Source: Marinobacter qingdaonensis
GTDB lineage: Bacteria > Pseudomonadota > Gammaproteobacteria > Pseudomonadales > Oleiphilaceae
Reading direction: 5' to 3'
Length of the DNA stretch: 64,000 nt
Assembly: GCF_034555935.1 (NCBI RefSeq)
Contig: NZ_JAYDCJ010000003.1
Span: 2,790,001 to 2,854,000, forward strand
Shown: positions 56,643-64,000 of the stretch, in pieces
Numbering within the stretch: the first letter of the stretch is position 1
Layout of the letters: each line of letters opens with the position of its first letter
Notes under the pieces: model-generated
What the model was told of the DNA's origin: nothing
Database searches by the model: none
What the model saw: only the letters and a program-made list of their open reading frames with translations
Program-made: the position numbers and the translations under genes

Positions 56643-59480
56643 TCAGATTTCAAACGCGTCGTTTACCAGCTTTTTCTGCTCTTCGATGTGCACGGACATG
56701 TGCCCACAAGCTGGCGCCGCCGAGGCCTCGCGACCGGCGTACTGGAGGTACAGCTTGGGGTTCAGCCGCTGCAGGGCATTTCTCATGTGATGCTGGCTCG
56801 GGTACCAGGCACCTTGGTTCATCGGCTCTTCCTGACACCAAACCACGTTCTTCAGCTTAGTGTATTGAGCCAACAACGCATCCAGGTCGTCTGCCGGGAA
56901 CGGATACAGCTGCTCGATGCGCAGAATCGCCACATCGTCGCGCTCGTCCGCCTTCTTCTTTTCCAGCAGGTCGAAGTAGACCTTGCCGCTGCACATGATC
57001 AGTCGGGTCACCTTCTTCGGATCGGACGGCTCCTTCTCGGGCAGCACGGTCTGGAAGGTGCCGGAAGTCAGATCGTCCAGATCGGACGTGGCTTCCTTGT
57101 GGCGCAGCAGGCTCTTCGGTGTGATGGCGACCAGCGGCTTACGCAGCGGACGCTTCACCTGACGGCGCAGCATGTGAAACACCTGGGACGGCGTGGTGGG
57201 CACGCAGACCTGGATGTTGTGCTCGGCACACAGCTGGAGGAACCGCTCCAGACGCGCAGAGCTGTGCTCAGGGCCCTGACCCTCGTAGCCGTGCGGCAAC
57301 AGCAGGGTCAGACCACACAGGCGGCCCCACTTGTGCTCGCCGCTGGTGAGGAACTGGTCGATCACCACCTGGGCGCCGTTGGCGAAGTCGCCAAACTGCG
57401 CTTCCCAGACGATCAGGCCGTTGGGGGCGGTGGTGGCGTAGCCGTATTCGAACGCCATGACCGCTTCTTCGGACAGCAGCGAGTCGTAGATTTCGAACTT
57501 GGGCTGGTCGTCGGACAGCTGTTCCAGCGCGATGTGGGTGGAACCGTCCTTCTGGTTGTGCAGCACCGCATGGCGGTGGGAGAAGGTGCCGCGGCCGACG
57601 TCCTGGCCGGTGATCCGGATCGGATGGCCTTCATCCAGCAGGGTGGCGTAGGCCATGACCTCACCGTAGCCCCAGTTGATGGGCAGCGCGCCAGCGGTCA
57701 TTTTCTCGCGGTCGCTGACGATCTTGGACACCTGGCGCTGAACGCTGAAGCCCTCGGGCACCGAGGTCAGCTTCTTGCCCAGCTTCTGGATGGTCTTCAG
57801 GGCGACGCTGGACTTACACTTGGCGGTCCACTCGTGGCCCAGGAAAGGCGTCCAGTCGACGTACAGCTCTTTGTTCGGTTCCTTGACCAGGGATTTGACC
57901 ACGTGCTCGCCGTCGTCCAACGCGTCACGGTAGTCGTTCTCCATCTGCTTGGCTTCGTCCTCGGTGATGACACCGTCGGCGACCAGCTTTTCAGCGTACA
58001 GATTGCGCGTGGTCTTCAGCTTGCGAATCTTCTCGTACATCTTGGGCTGGGTAGCCGCCGGCTCATCGGCCTCGTTGTGGCCGCGACGACGGTAGCAGAC
58101 CAGGTCAATGACCACGTCGTTCTTGAACTCGTTGCGGTAATCCATCGCCATCTGGGTGGCGAACATGACCGCTTCGGGGTCGTCGGCGTTCACGTGCAGG
58201 ATCGGCGCCTGCACCATCTTGGCGACGTCGGTGCAGTACTCGGTCGACCGTGCGTCTTCCTGCTTGCTGGTGGTGAAGCCAACCTGGTTGTTGATGACGA
58301 TGTGGATGGTACCACCAACGCCATAGCCCCGGGTCTGGGACATCTGGAAGGTTTCCATCACCACGCCCTGGCCGGCAAAGGCGGCATCACCGTGCATGAT
58401 GATCGGCACGACCTGGGTACCGTCGTTGTCGTCCCGGCGGGTCTGGCGGGCACGCACCGAGCCCTCAACCACCGGCGACACGATCTCGAGGTGCGACGGG
58501 TTAAAGGCCATGGCCAGGTGCACTTCGCCGCCCGGCGTCATCACGTTGGACGAGAAGCCCTGGTGGTATTTCACGTCACCGGAGCCGGAATCGGCCAGCT
58601 TCTTGCCCTCGAACTCGTCGAACAGCTCTTTCGGGTTCTTGCCCAGGGTGTTGACCAGCACGTTCAGACGGCCGCGGTGGGCCATGCCCAGAACGATTTC
58701 CTTCGCGCCGTAACCACCGGCCCGCTGGATCAGTTCATCCAGGCAGGGAATCAGGCTTTCACCGCCTTCCAGGCCGAAGCGCTTGACGCCCGGGTACCGG
58801 GAGCCCAGGTACTTCTCCAGGCCTTCGGCGGCGGTCAGCCGTTCGAGCAGGTGCTTGCGGGTTTTGGTTTCGTAGTCCGGCCGTGAGCGGACCGGCTCCA
58901 TGCGCTGCTGGAACCAGCGCTTGATGCGGGTGTCGACCACGTGCATGTATTCGGCACCAATGCTTTCACAGTAGGTGCGACGCAGGCCGTCGACAATGTC
59001 TCCGAGCTTCATGGTCTCGGAGCCGAAATTCAGTGAACCGGTCTGGAACTCAAGATCGCTGTCGGTGTCAGAGAGCTCGTGAAAAGACAGGTCCAGGTCT
59101 TCTACCTTGGGACGGTCCCAAACACCCAGGGGGTCGAGTTTGGCTTCCTGGTGGCCGCGAAAACGGTAGGCATTGATCAGCTGGAGAACACGAATCTGCT
59201 TTTTGTCCGCGTCTGAGGTTGCGCTGGCTGGGACGCCACCGCTGGCCAAAAAGCGCTGATTGCGGGAGATGTGTTCGAACTGTTCGCGGATGGAGGAGTG
59301 GACAACGTCACGGCCGTGGTGACCATCGATACTGGGAAGCTTGTCGAAGTAGCTTCGCCACTCTTCGGGAACGGCGTTGGGGTCTGTCAGGTAGGTTTCA
59401 AAAAGCTGTTCAACATAGGCGAGATTTCCACCCTGCAAGTGGGAAGTCTGCCATAACTGCTCCATGATGCTTTCGTGCAT
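56643..59480 (-). CDS. sucA: 2-oxoglutarate dehydrogenase E1
   Basis: The 945-residue thiamine pyrophosphate enzyme has the family N-terminus (YVEQLFETYLTDPNAVP), the TPP-site region HGDAAFAGQGVVMETFQMSQ and the C-terminal LLPHGYEGQGPEHSSARLERFL. It decarboxylates 2-oxoglutarate and passes the succinyl group to SucB. Start at 59480 gives the family N-terminus MHESIMEQLW. Confidence 0.97.
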   Translation of the reverse strand: MHESIMEQLWQTSHLQGGNLAYVEQLFETYLTDPNAVPEEWRSYFDKLPSIDGHHGRDVVHSSIREQFEHISRNQRFLASGGVPASATSDADKKQIRVLQLINAYRFRGHQEAKLDPLGVWDRPKVEDLDLSFHELSDTDSDLEFQTGSLNFGSETMKLGDIVDGLRRTYCESIGAEYMHVVDTRIKRWFQQRMEPVRSRPDYETKTRKHLLERLTAAEGLEKYLGSRYPGVKRFGLEGGESLIPCLDELIQRAGGYGAKEIVLGMAHRGRLNVLVNTLGKNPKELFDEFEGKKLADSGSGDVKYHQGFSSNVMTPGGEVHLAMAFNPSHLEIVSPVVEGSVRARQTRRDDNDGTQVVPIIMHGDAAFAGQGVVMETFQMSQTRGYGVGGTIHIVINNQVGFTTSKQEDARSTEYCTDVAKMVQAPILHVNADDPEAVMFATQMAMDYRNEFKNDVVIDLVCYRRRGHNEADEPAATQPKMYEKIRKLKTTRNLYAEKLVADGVITEDEAKQMENDYRDALDDGEHVVKSLVKEPNKELYVDWTPFLGHEWTAKCKSSVALKTIQKLGKKLTSVPEGFSVQRQVSKIVSDREKMTAGALPINWGYGEVMAYATLLDEGHPIRITGQDVGRGTFSHRHAVLHNQKDGSTHIALEQLSDDQPKFEIYDSLLSEEAVMAFEYGYATTAPNGLIVWEAQFGDFANGAQVVIDQFLTSGEHKWGRLCGLTLLLPHGYEGQGPEHSSARLERFLQLCAEHNIQVCVPTTPSQVFHMLRRQVKRPLRKPLVAITPKSLLRHKEATSDLDDLTSGTFQTVLPEKEPSDPKKVTRLIMCSGKVYFDLLEKKKADERDDVAILRIEQLYPFPADDLDALLAQYTKLKNVVWCQEEPMNQGAWYPSQHHMRNALQRLNPKLYLQYAGREASAAPACGHMSVHIEEQKKLVNDAFEI

Positions 59481-59793
59481 TTTGAATAGCTCACCTTGGG
59501 CTGGTGCGGGGAGCCCGATATGGTCGGCCAGGGGTAAGACTCAGTCAATACGGGTTTTTACGGGATCGACTTTGGCCACCAGACCGAGCGTGGATGTTTT
59601 CCATTCCCCGGTGGTTTTTGTACTCTGCAAAAACGTGCGACAACCTTTTAAGCTCCCGCCACGGCTTGCGTAGTGTGCACCCGGCTAAGACTTTTGACTA
59701 TAAGCCTTTGGTTGAAGGCCCTGCGTCGTTGCAGGGCCTTCGGGGTGCCTAACCTTGGTCAGAACAGTATAGCGTCTACCGCAGAACCTGCTG
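59481..59793 (-). other. Intergenic region between sucA and sdhB with a large hairpin
   Basis: These 313 bp carry no gene I can support. An 11-bp perfect stem GAAGGCCCTGC/GCAGGGCCTTC (59714-59741) lies downstream of sdhB but is not followed by a T-run on the minus strand. A minus-strand TTGACT near 59540 is a possible -35 box for sucA, but the -10 is weak. The sdh and suc genes may therefore be linked by read-through with partial termination. Confidence 0.5.
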
Positions 59794-60507
59794 TCAGGTT
59801 GCCCGCTGGAGCAGCAGGTTACGGATGTGGCCGATTGCCCTTGTGGGGTTCAGGCCTTTCGGGCAGACGCTAACGCAGTTCATGATGCCCCGGCAGCGGA
59901 ATACGCTGAACGGGTCATCGAGGTTGGCCAGACGCTCGGCCTGGGCGGTATCGCGGCTGTCCGCCAGGAAGCGGTAAGCCTGGAGCAGGCCGGCCGGCCC
60001 GATGAACTTGTCCGGGTTCCACCAGAACGACGGACAGGAGGTGGAGCAGCAGGCACAGAGAATACACTCGTACAGGCCGTCCAGCTTCTCCCGATCCTCG
60101 GGCGACTGCAGTCGCTCGATCGCCGGCGCAGGGTTGTCGTTCACCAGGTACGGCATGACCTTCTCGTACTGCTTGTAGAACAGGCTCATGTCGACCACCA
60201 GGTCACGAATGACCGGCAAACCCGGCAGCGGACGCAGGACCAGCTTGTTGTTCTTCACAACCTGGGACACCGGCGTGATGCACGCGAGGCCGTTCTTGCC
60301 GTTCATGTTCATGCCGTCGGAGCCACAAACGCCCTCGCGGCAGGAACGGCGGTACGCCATGGAAGGGTCGCGCTCCTTGATCAGGTTCAACACATCCAGG
60401 ACCATCAGGTCCTTGCCTTCCGGAAGCTCAAGTTCCACGTCCTGCATGTAGGGCGCGTTGTCCGCTTCAGGGTTGTAACGATAAAGGCTTACTAACATTT
60501 TCAACAC
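59794..60507 (-). CDS. sdhB: Succinate dehydrogenase iron-sulfur subunit
   Basis: The 237-residue protein has the [2Fe-2S] ligands (CREGVCGSDGMN, then LACITPVS) and the [4Fe-4S]/[3Fe-4S] clusters (CILCACCSTSCP and CRGIMNCVSVCPKG). It carries electrons from SdhA to the quinone site in SdhCD. Confidence 0.97.
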   Translation of the reverse strand: MLKMLVSLYRYNPEADNAPYMQDVELELPEGKDLMVLDVLNLIKERDPSMAYRRSCREGVCGSDGMNMNGKNGLACITPVSQVVKNNKLVLRPLPGLPVIRDLVVDMSLFYKQYEKVMPYLVNDNPAPAIERLQSPEDREKLDGLYECILCACCSTSCPSFWWNPDKFIGPAGLLQAYRFLADSRDTAQAERLANLDDPFSVFRCRGIMNCVSVCPKGLNPTRAIGHIRNLLLQRAT

Positions 60508-60512
60508 TCCCC

Positions 60513-62285
60513 TTAGTAAGTCCGGACCTTCGGCTCAAACGTGTCCACGGTCTTGGGCGCGAAGTTCACGTCACGCTTCCCGACCCGCTTGTCTGCCGGG
60601 AAGAACATGGAATGCTTCAGCCAGTTCTCGTCGTCACGCTCGGTGTAGTCGTTACGGGCGTGAGCGCCACGGCTCTCTTTACGCTCGAACGCGGAGATCG
60701 CGGTCGCCAGGGCAACTTCGTACAGGTTGTCCAGCTCCAGCGCTTCAATGCGCGCGGTGTTAAAGGCGCTGCTGGTGTCGGCCAGCTTGGTGTTGCGGAC
60801 CCGCTCACCAATTGCCTCCAGCTTCTTCAGGCCTTCTTCCATGCTCTTGCCGTCACGGAATACGCCGAAGTACAGCTGCATGCAGCTCTGCAGGTCCTTG
60901 CGAACCTCTGCCACGCTCTCACCTTCGGAGGCGTTGTTCAGACGCTCCAGGCGTGCCATGGCGCGCTTGATGTCTTCCTCGCTGGCACCGTCAACCTCAA
61001 AACCGCCACGCAGCTGCTCTTCGATGTGCAGGCCAGCCGCACGACCAAAGACCACCAGGTCCAGCAGCGAGTTGCCGCCCAGACGGTTGGCACCGTGCAC
61101 GGACACACAGGCCGCCTCACCACAGGCGAACAGACCCGGGATCGGCTTGTCATTGCCATTCTCGTCCTGGGTCAGAGCCTGACCGCCAACGTTGGTCGGA
61201 ACGCCACCCATCATGTAATGGCAGGTCGGCACAACCGGAATCGGCTCTTTTACCGGATCCACGTGGGCAAAGGTGCGGGACAGCTCACAGATACCCGGCA
61301 GACGCAGGTTCAGGGTCTCTTCACCCAGGTGATCCAGTTTCAGCAGCACGTGATCCTTGTCCGGACCACAGCCACGACCCTCGAGGATTTCGATGACCAT
61401 GGAACGGGCGACAACGTCACGACCGGCCAGGTCTTTCGCGTTGGGCGCGTAGCGCTCCATGAAACGCTCGCCCTCGGAGTTGATCAGGTAACCACCCTCA
61501 CCCCGGCAACCCTCGGTCACCAGCGTGCCCGCGCCGTGGATACCGGTCGGGTGGAACTGCCACATTTCCATGTCCTGCATCGGGAAGCCGGCACGCAGGG
61601 CCATGCCAATGCCGTCACCGGTGTTGATCAGGGCGTTGGTGGTGGACGCGTAGATACGACCCGCACCGCCGGTCGCCAGAACGGTGGCCTTGCTCTTGAT
61701 GTAGGCGACTTCGCCGGTCTCGATCTCGATGGCAACAACGCCAACCACTTCGTCTTTGCCGTTCTTGACCAGATCAACGGCGTACCACTCGTTCAGGAAG
61801 GTGGTGCCACCCTTGATGTTGGCCTGATACAGGGTGTGCAGCAGCGCGTGACCGGTACGGTCGGCCGCGGCACAGGTACGGGCAGCCTGGCCACCCTTAC
61901 CGTAATCCTTGGACTGGCCACCGAACGGACGCTGGTAGATGCGGCCCTGCTCGGTACGGGAGAACGGCAGCCCCATATGCTCCAGCTCGAACACGGCCTG
62001 CGGGCCCACGGAGCACATGTACTCAACGGCGTCCTGGTCGGCAATGTAGTCACCGCCCTTGACGGTGTCGTACATGTGCCAGCGCCAGTCGTCGTTGGGA
62101 TCGGCACTGGCGATGGCACAGGTGATGCCGCCCTGGGCCGACACGGTGTGCGAACGAGTCGGGAACACCTTGGTGATACAGGCGGTGTTGATGCCGGACT
62201 CGGTCAATTGCAGGGCAGCTCGCATGCCGGAGCCGCCGCCACCAATTACAATCGCATCAAAAGACATCGTCTTGATGTTAGCCAT
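60513..62285 (-). CDS. sdhA: Succinate dehydrogenase flavoprotein subunit
   Basis: The 590-residue protein has the FAD motif [15 protein letters not shown], the covalent flavin His in [10 protein letters not shown], and the active-site region with [21 protein letters not shown]. It oxidises succinate to fumarate on the cytoplasmic face. It is 5 bp upstream of sdhB. Confidence 0.97.
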   Translation of the reverse strand: MANIKTMSFDAIVIGGGGSGMRAALQLTESGINTACITKVFPTRSHTVSAQGGITCAIASADPNDDWRWHMYDTVKGGDYIADQDAVEYMCSVGPQAVFELEHMGLPFSRTEQGRIYQRPFGGQSKDYGKGGQAARTCAAADRTGHALLHTLYQANIKGGTTFLNEWYAVDLVKNGKDEVVGVVAIEIETGEVAYIKSKATVLATGGAGRIYASTTNALINTGDGIGMALRAGFPMQDMEMWQFHPTGIHGAGTLVTEGCRGEGGYLINSEGERFMERYAPNAKDLAGRDVVARSMVIEILEGRGCGPDKDHVLLKLDHLGEETLNLRLPGICELSRTFAHVDPVKEPIPVVPTCHYMMGGVPTNVGGQALTQDENGNDKPIPGLFACGEAACVSVHGANRLGGNSLLDLVVFGRAAGLHIEEQLRGGFEVDGASEEDIKRAMARLERLNNASEGESVAEVRKDLQSCMQLYFGVFRDGKSMEEGLKKLEAIGERVRNTKLADTSSAFNTARIEALELDNLYEVALATAISAFERKESRGAHARNDYTERDDENWLKHSMFFPADKRVGKRDVNFAPKTVDTFEPKVRTY

Positions 62286-62288
62286 CGA

Positions 62289-62636
62289 TTAAAGCCCCCA
62301 AATAATCTGAATACCCCAGACCACATACACAAAGATCGCCAGCACGACGATTCCCTGGAACAGCATGCGCTGGCCAGCGGATTTGATGTAGTCGGTTGAA
62401 ACGGTCCACAGCCCAACCCAGGCGTGACCACCGATGGACAGCAACGCCAGCAGCGTAAAGATCCGGAACCACAACTGGTCAAACAGCGCTGACCAGGACT
62501 GGTAGTCCACCTCGGTGGTTGCAAAGAAGCCGAGCAGGAACAGCGTGTACAGAGCCAGTACGTAGGCGGTCACACGCTGGATGATCCAATCCTGAATGCC
62601 ATTGCGGCCGATGTTCGTGACACTGTTCATGCCCAT
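62289..62636 (-). CDS. sdhD: Succinate dehydrogenase membrane anchor SdhD
   Basis: The 115-residue protein has three predicted membrane helices and the heme/quinone region HAWVGLWTVSTDYIK. With SdhC it binds heme b and ubiquinone. ATG at 62636 has AGGAG 7 bp upstream; another ATG at 62630 overlaps the sdhC stop by 4 bp. Confidence 0.94.
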   Translation of the reverse strand: MGMNSVTNIGRNGIQDWIIQRVTAYVLALYTLFLLGFFATTEVDYQSWSALFDQLWFRIFTLLALLSIGGHAWVGLWTVSTDYIKSAGQRMLFQGIVVLAIFVYVVWGIQIIWGL

Positions 62637-63004
62637 ACCCAAACTCCTGCAAGAACGATGAGAATGACGGAAACGACGATCGTGATCTTGGAGGCGAGGC
62701 GACCGCTTTCCAGTTCTTCACCAATGCCCATATCCATGAACAGGTGCTTGATACCTGCAACCAGGTGGTACAGCAGAGCAGACAAAATGCCCCAGGTAAT
62801 CAGCTTGGCCAGGAAGCTGTCCAGCAGCTCACTTACCCGGCTGAAGCCTTCTTCCCCGGACAGGGAAAGCTGGAGTCCATACAGCATGAACGCAACACCA
62901 ACGAAAATGATGATGCCGCTGATGCGGTGCAGGATGGACGTAATGGCTGGCAGCGGGAAATGAAACTTGCCGAGATCGAGATTTACTGGTCGTTTGCTAT
63001 TCAC
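62627..63004 (-). CDS. sdhC: Succinate dehydrogenase cytochrome b556 subunit SdhC
   Basis: The 125-residue protein starts with GTG as (V/M)NSKRPVNLDL, the family start, and has three membrane helices. It contains the SILHRISGI region for quinone binding and the heme-ligand His in YHLVAGIKHLFMD. It is the first gene of the sdhCDAB unit. An in-frame extension to 63100 is not expected. Confidence 0.94.
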   Translation of the reverse strand: MNSKRPVNLDLGKFHFPLPAITSILHRISGIIIFVGVAFMLYGLQLSLSGEEGFSRVSELLDSFLAKLITWGILSALLYHLVAGIKHLFMDMGIGEELESGRLASKITIVVSVILIVLAGVWVWA

Positions 63005-63189
63005 AGCGCTCTCACACTCTCTCTTGAATCCGCAATTGCCGGCGGACCGGTTGCGGGTGGTTGGTATGTAAGGATCAGCGTGCAGGTACGAGGACCGCAC
63101 GAGATTGGCTCAGGAGGAAGGACTATACACTTGAATTCCGGCGGCAATATGGCGCCGGAGCTAGGCATATCCCCGATTCCGGGCTACGG

Positions 63190-63218
63190 ATTATAAGGAG
63201 TACCCCTACTAATTACAA
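63190..63218 (-). promoter_or_regulatory. Promoter of the sdhCDAB operon
   Basis: On the minus strand TTGTAA (63213-63218) and TATAAT (63190-63195) are spaced by 17 bp, with a perfect -10. Transcription would start near 63183, giving an untranslated leader of about 180 nt before the sdhC GTG. This stretch of 478 bp between sdhC and gltA otherwise holds the gltA promoter and no gene. Confidence 0.75.
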
Positions 63219-63369
63219 ACGGGCAACACGGCGCAAACCGCGTGATTACGGGTCCTGCGCCAGCTATAAGGCCTATTGACAAAAGTTATTCCTACCCCAT
63301 TTCCCGTTCATTTGGGATTTCCCTGATTGACACCCGGGGCCCAAAAACTGGCTTTTCCGGACTCTTCCA

Positions 63370-63397
63370 TTGACAAAAAAAGCCAACGCCCTATATT
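63370..63397 (+). promoter_or_regulatory. Promoter of gltA
   Basis: TTGACA (63370-63375) and TATATT (63392-63397) are spaced by 16 bp, a strong sigma-70 match. It would start transcription near 63404, about 80 bp upstream of the gltA ATG. It is divergent from the sdh promoter. Confidence 0.75.
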
Positions 63398-63482
63398 TTG
63401 CCGCCAGTTTTGCGATAATACGCGCCTTCTAGCGCATCTATAAATGCTGAAAAGCTGACAAGCTGACATATAGGAGAGCACC

Positions 63483-64000
63483 ATGACCGACAGGAAAGCC
63501 ACGCTCTCGGTGGGGGATAAGTCCATTGAGTTACCGGTATATTCCGGCACCGTCGGCCCTGACGTTATCGACGTACGAGGCCTAGTCCAGGAAGGCGTTT
63601 TCACCTACGACCCAGGCTTTGTTTCCACCGCAGCCTGCGATTCAGCCATCACTTACATCGACGGTGCAAATGGCGTTCTCCTGCACCGGGGCTACCCGAT
63701 CGAACAGCTTGCCGAGTCCTCAGACTACCTCGAAGTCTGCTACCTGCTGCTGAAAGGCGAACTGCCCAGCGCGGAAGAGAACAAGCGCTTCCACGACACC
63801 ATCAAGAACCACACCATGCTGCACGACCAGATGCGCAACTTCTTCCACGGCTTCCGCCGGGACGCGCATCCGATGGCCATTATGTGCGGCGTTGTCGGCG
63901 CCCTGTCGGCCTTCTACCACGACCAGATGGACGTGACCAGCGAGCACCAGCGAGAAATCACCGCGCACCGCCTGATCGCCAAGATGCCGACCATCGCGGC
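63483..64000 (+). CDS. gltA: Citrate synthase (partial, runs off window end)
   Basis: The first 172 residues are present. They match the N-terminal part of type II citrate synthase: [22 protein letters not shown], then [24 protein letters not shown] and [18 protein letters not shown]. It condenses oxaloacetate and acetyl-CoA, the entry step of the TCA cycle. The ATG is preceded by AGGAG at 7 bp. The catalytic His and Asp residues lie beyond the window. Confidence 0.96.
   Translation, partial: MTDRKATLSVGDKSIELPVYSGTVGPDVIDVRGLVQEGVFTYDPGFVSTAACDSAITYIDGANGVLLHRGYPIEQLAESSDYLEVCYLLLKGELPSAEENKRFHDTIKNHTMLHDQMRNFFHGFRRDAHPMAIMCGVVGALSAFYHDQMDVTSEHQREITAHRLIAKMPTIA

Noticed and set aside
56688..58886. 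A 732-codon plus-strand frame opposite sucA
   Set aside because: It is antisense to a strongly conserved TCA gene and has no domain or ribosome binding site of note.

Overview
The window is a GC-rich gammaproteobacterial chromosome segment, most like Marinobacter or a close marine relative. That assignment is inferred from overall protein character and gene order: gacA-uvrC-pgsA, GntR-smc-zipA-ligA, scpA-scpB-rluB, sdhCDAB-sucAB-lpd-sucCD next to gltA, and flgA/flgM/flgN beside cheV/cheR. It is not based on a marker-gene comparison. I see no insertion sequence, prophage or CRISPR array. Nearly all of it is chromosomal housekeeping sequence with a few accessory spots.

Layout. 1-1.7 kb: end of a Flp/Tad pilus locus (partial prepilin peptidase, Flp pilin) and an AraC regulator with a modified receiver domain. 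1.9-7.3 kb: osmolyte and amino-acid genes on the minus strand, namely choline dehydrogenase, a BCCT transporter, and a DadA-type flavoprotein behind a tandem glycine riboswitch. 7.4-10.5 kb: an FNT-family channel, a methyltransferase-HNH fusion of lower GC, then tRNA-Cys and tRNA-Gly. 10.7-14.2 kb: a four-gene MCE/Mla-type lipid ABC transporter. 14.2-17.3 kb: pgsA, uvrC, gacA. 17.4-26.5 kb: a mixed stretch with a chemoreceptor, azlCD, transporters, fructosamine kinase, acylphosphatase, tRNA-Ser with an odd repeated 3' tail, isochorismatase, cupin and lipocalin. 26.6-31.9 kb: nhaR, flavin reductase, cheR, cheV, flgA, flgM, flgN. 32-39 kb: an MshEN-like membrane protein, cyclophilin, mnmC, a CBS protein and a large Calx-beta lipoprotein. 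39-51.6 kb: ligA, zipA, smc, a GntR regulator, a diguanylate cyclase, rluB, scpB, scpA, trpS. 51.7-64 kb: the TCA block sucD, sucC, lpd, sucB, sucA, sdhB, sdhA, sdhD, sdhC on the minus strand, with gltA starting divergently and running off the window.

How the genes work together. The TCA block is a near-complete half cycle: citrate synthase, 2-oxoglutarate dehydrogenase with its E3, succinyl-CoA synthetase and succinate dehydrogenase. smc, scpA and scpB encode all three condensin subunits, but lie in two clusters about 2.9 kb apart on either side of a diguanylate cyclase and rluB. BetT and BetA take up choline and oxidise it toward glycine betaine. The adjacent glycine riboswitch hints at coupled handling of glycine, an end product of betaine breakdown.

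The strongest candidates for something not well described are the methyltransferase-HNH fusion at 8.4-10.0 kb, which looks like a stand-alone defence or modification protein beside tRNA genes, and the multi-hairpin element with a tRNA-Ser-like 3' end at 23.8-24.0 kb.
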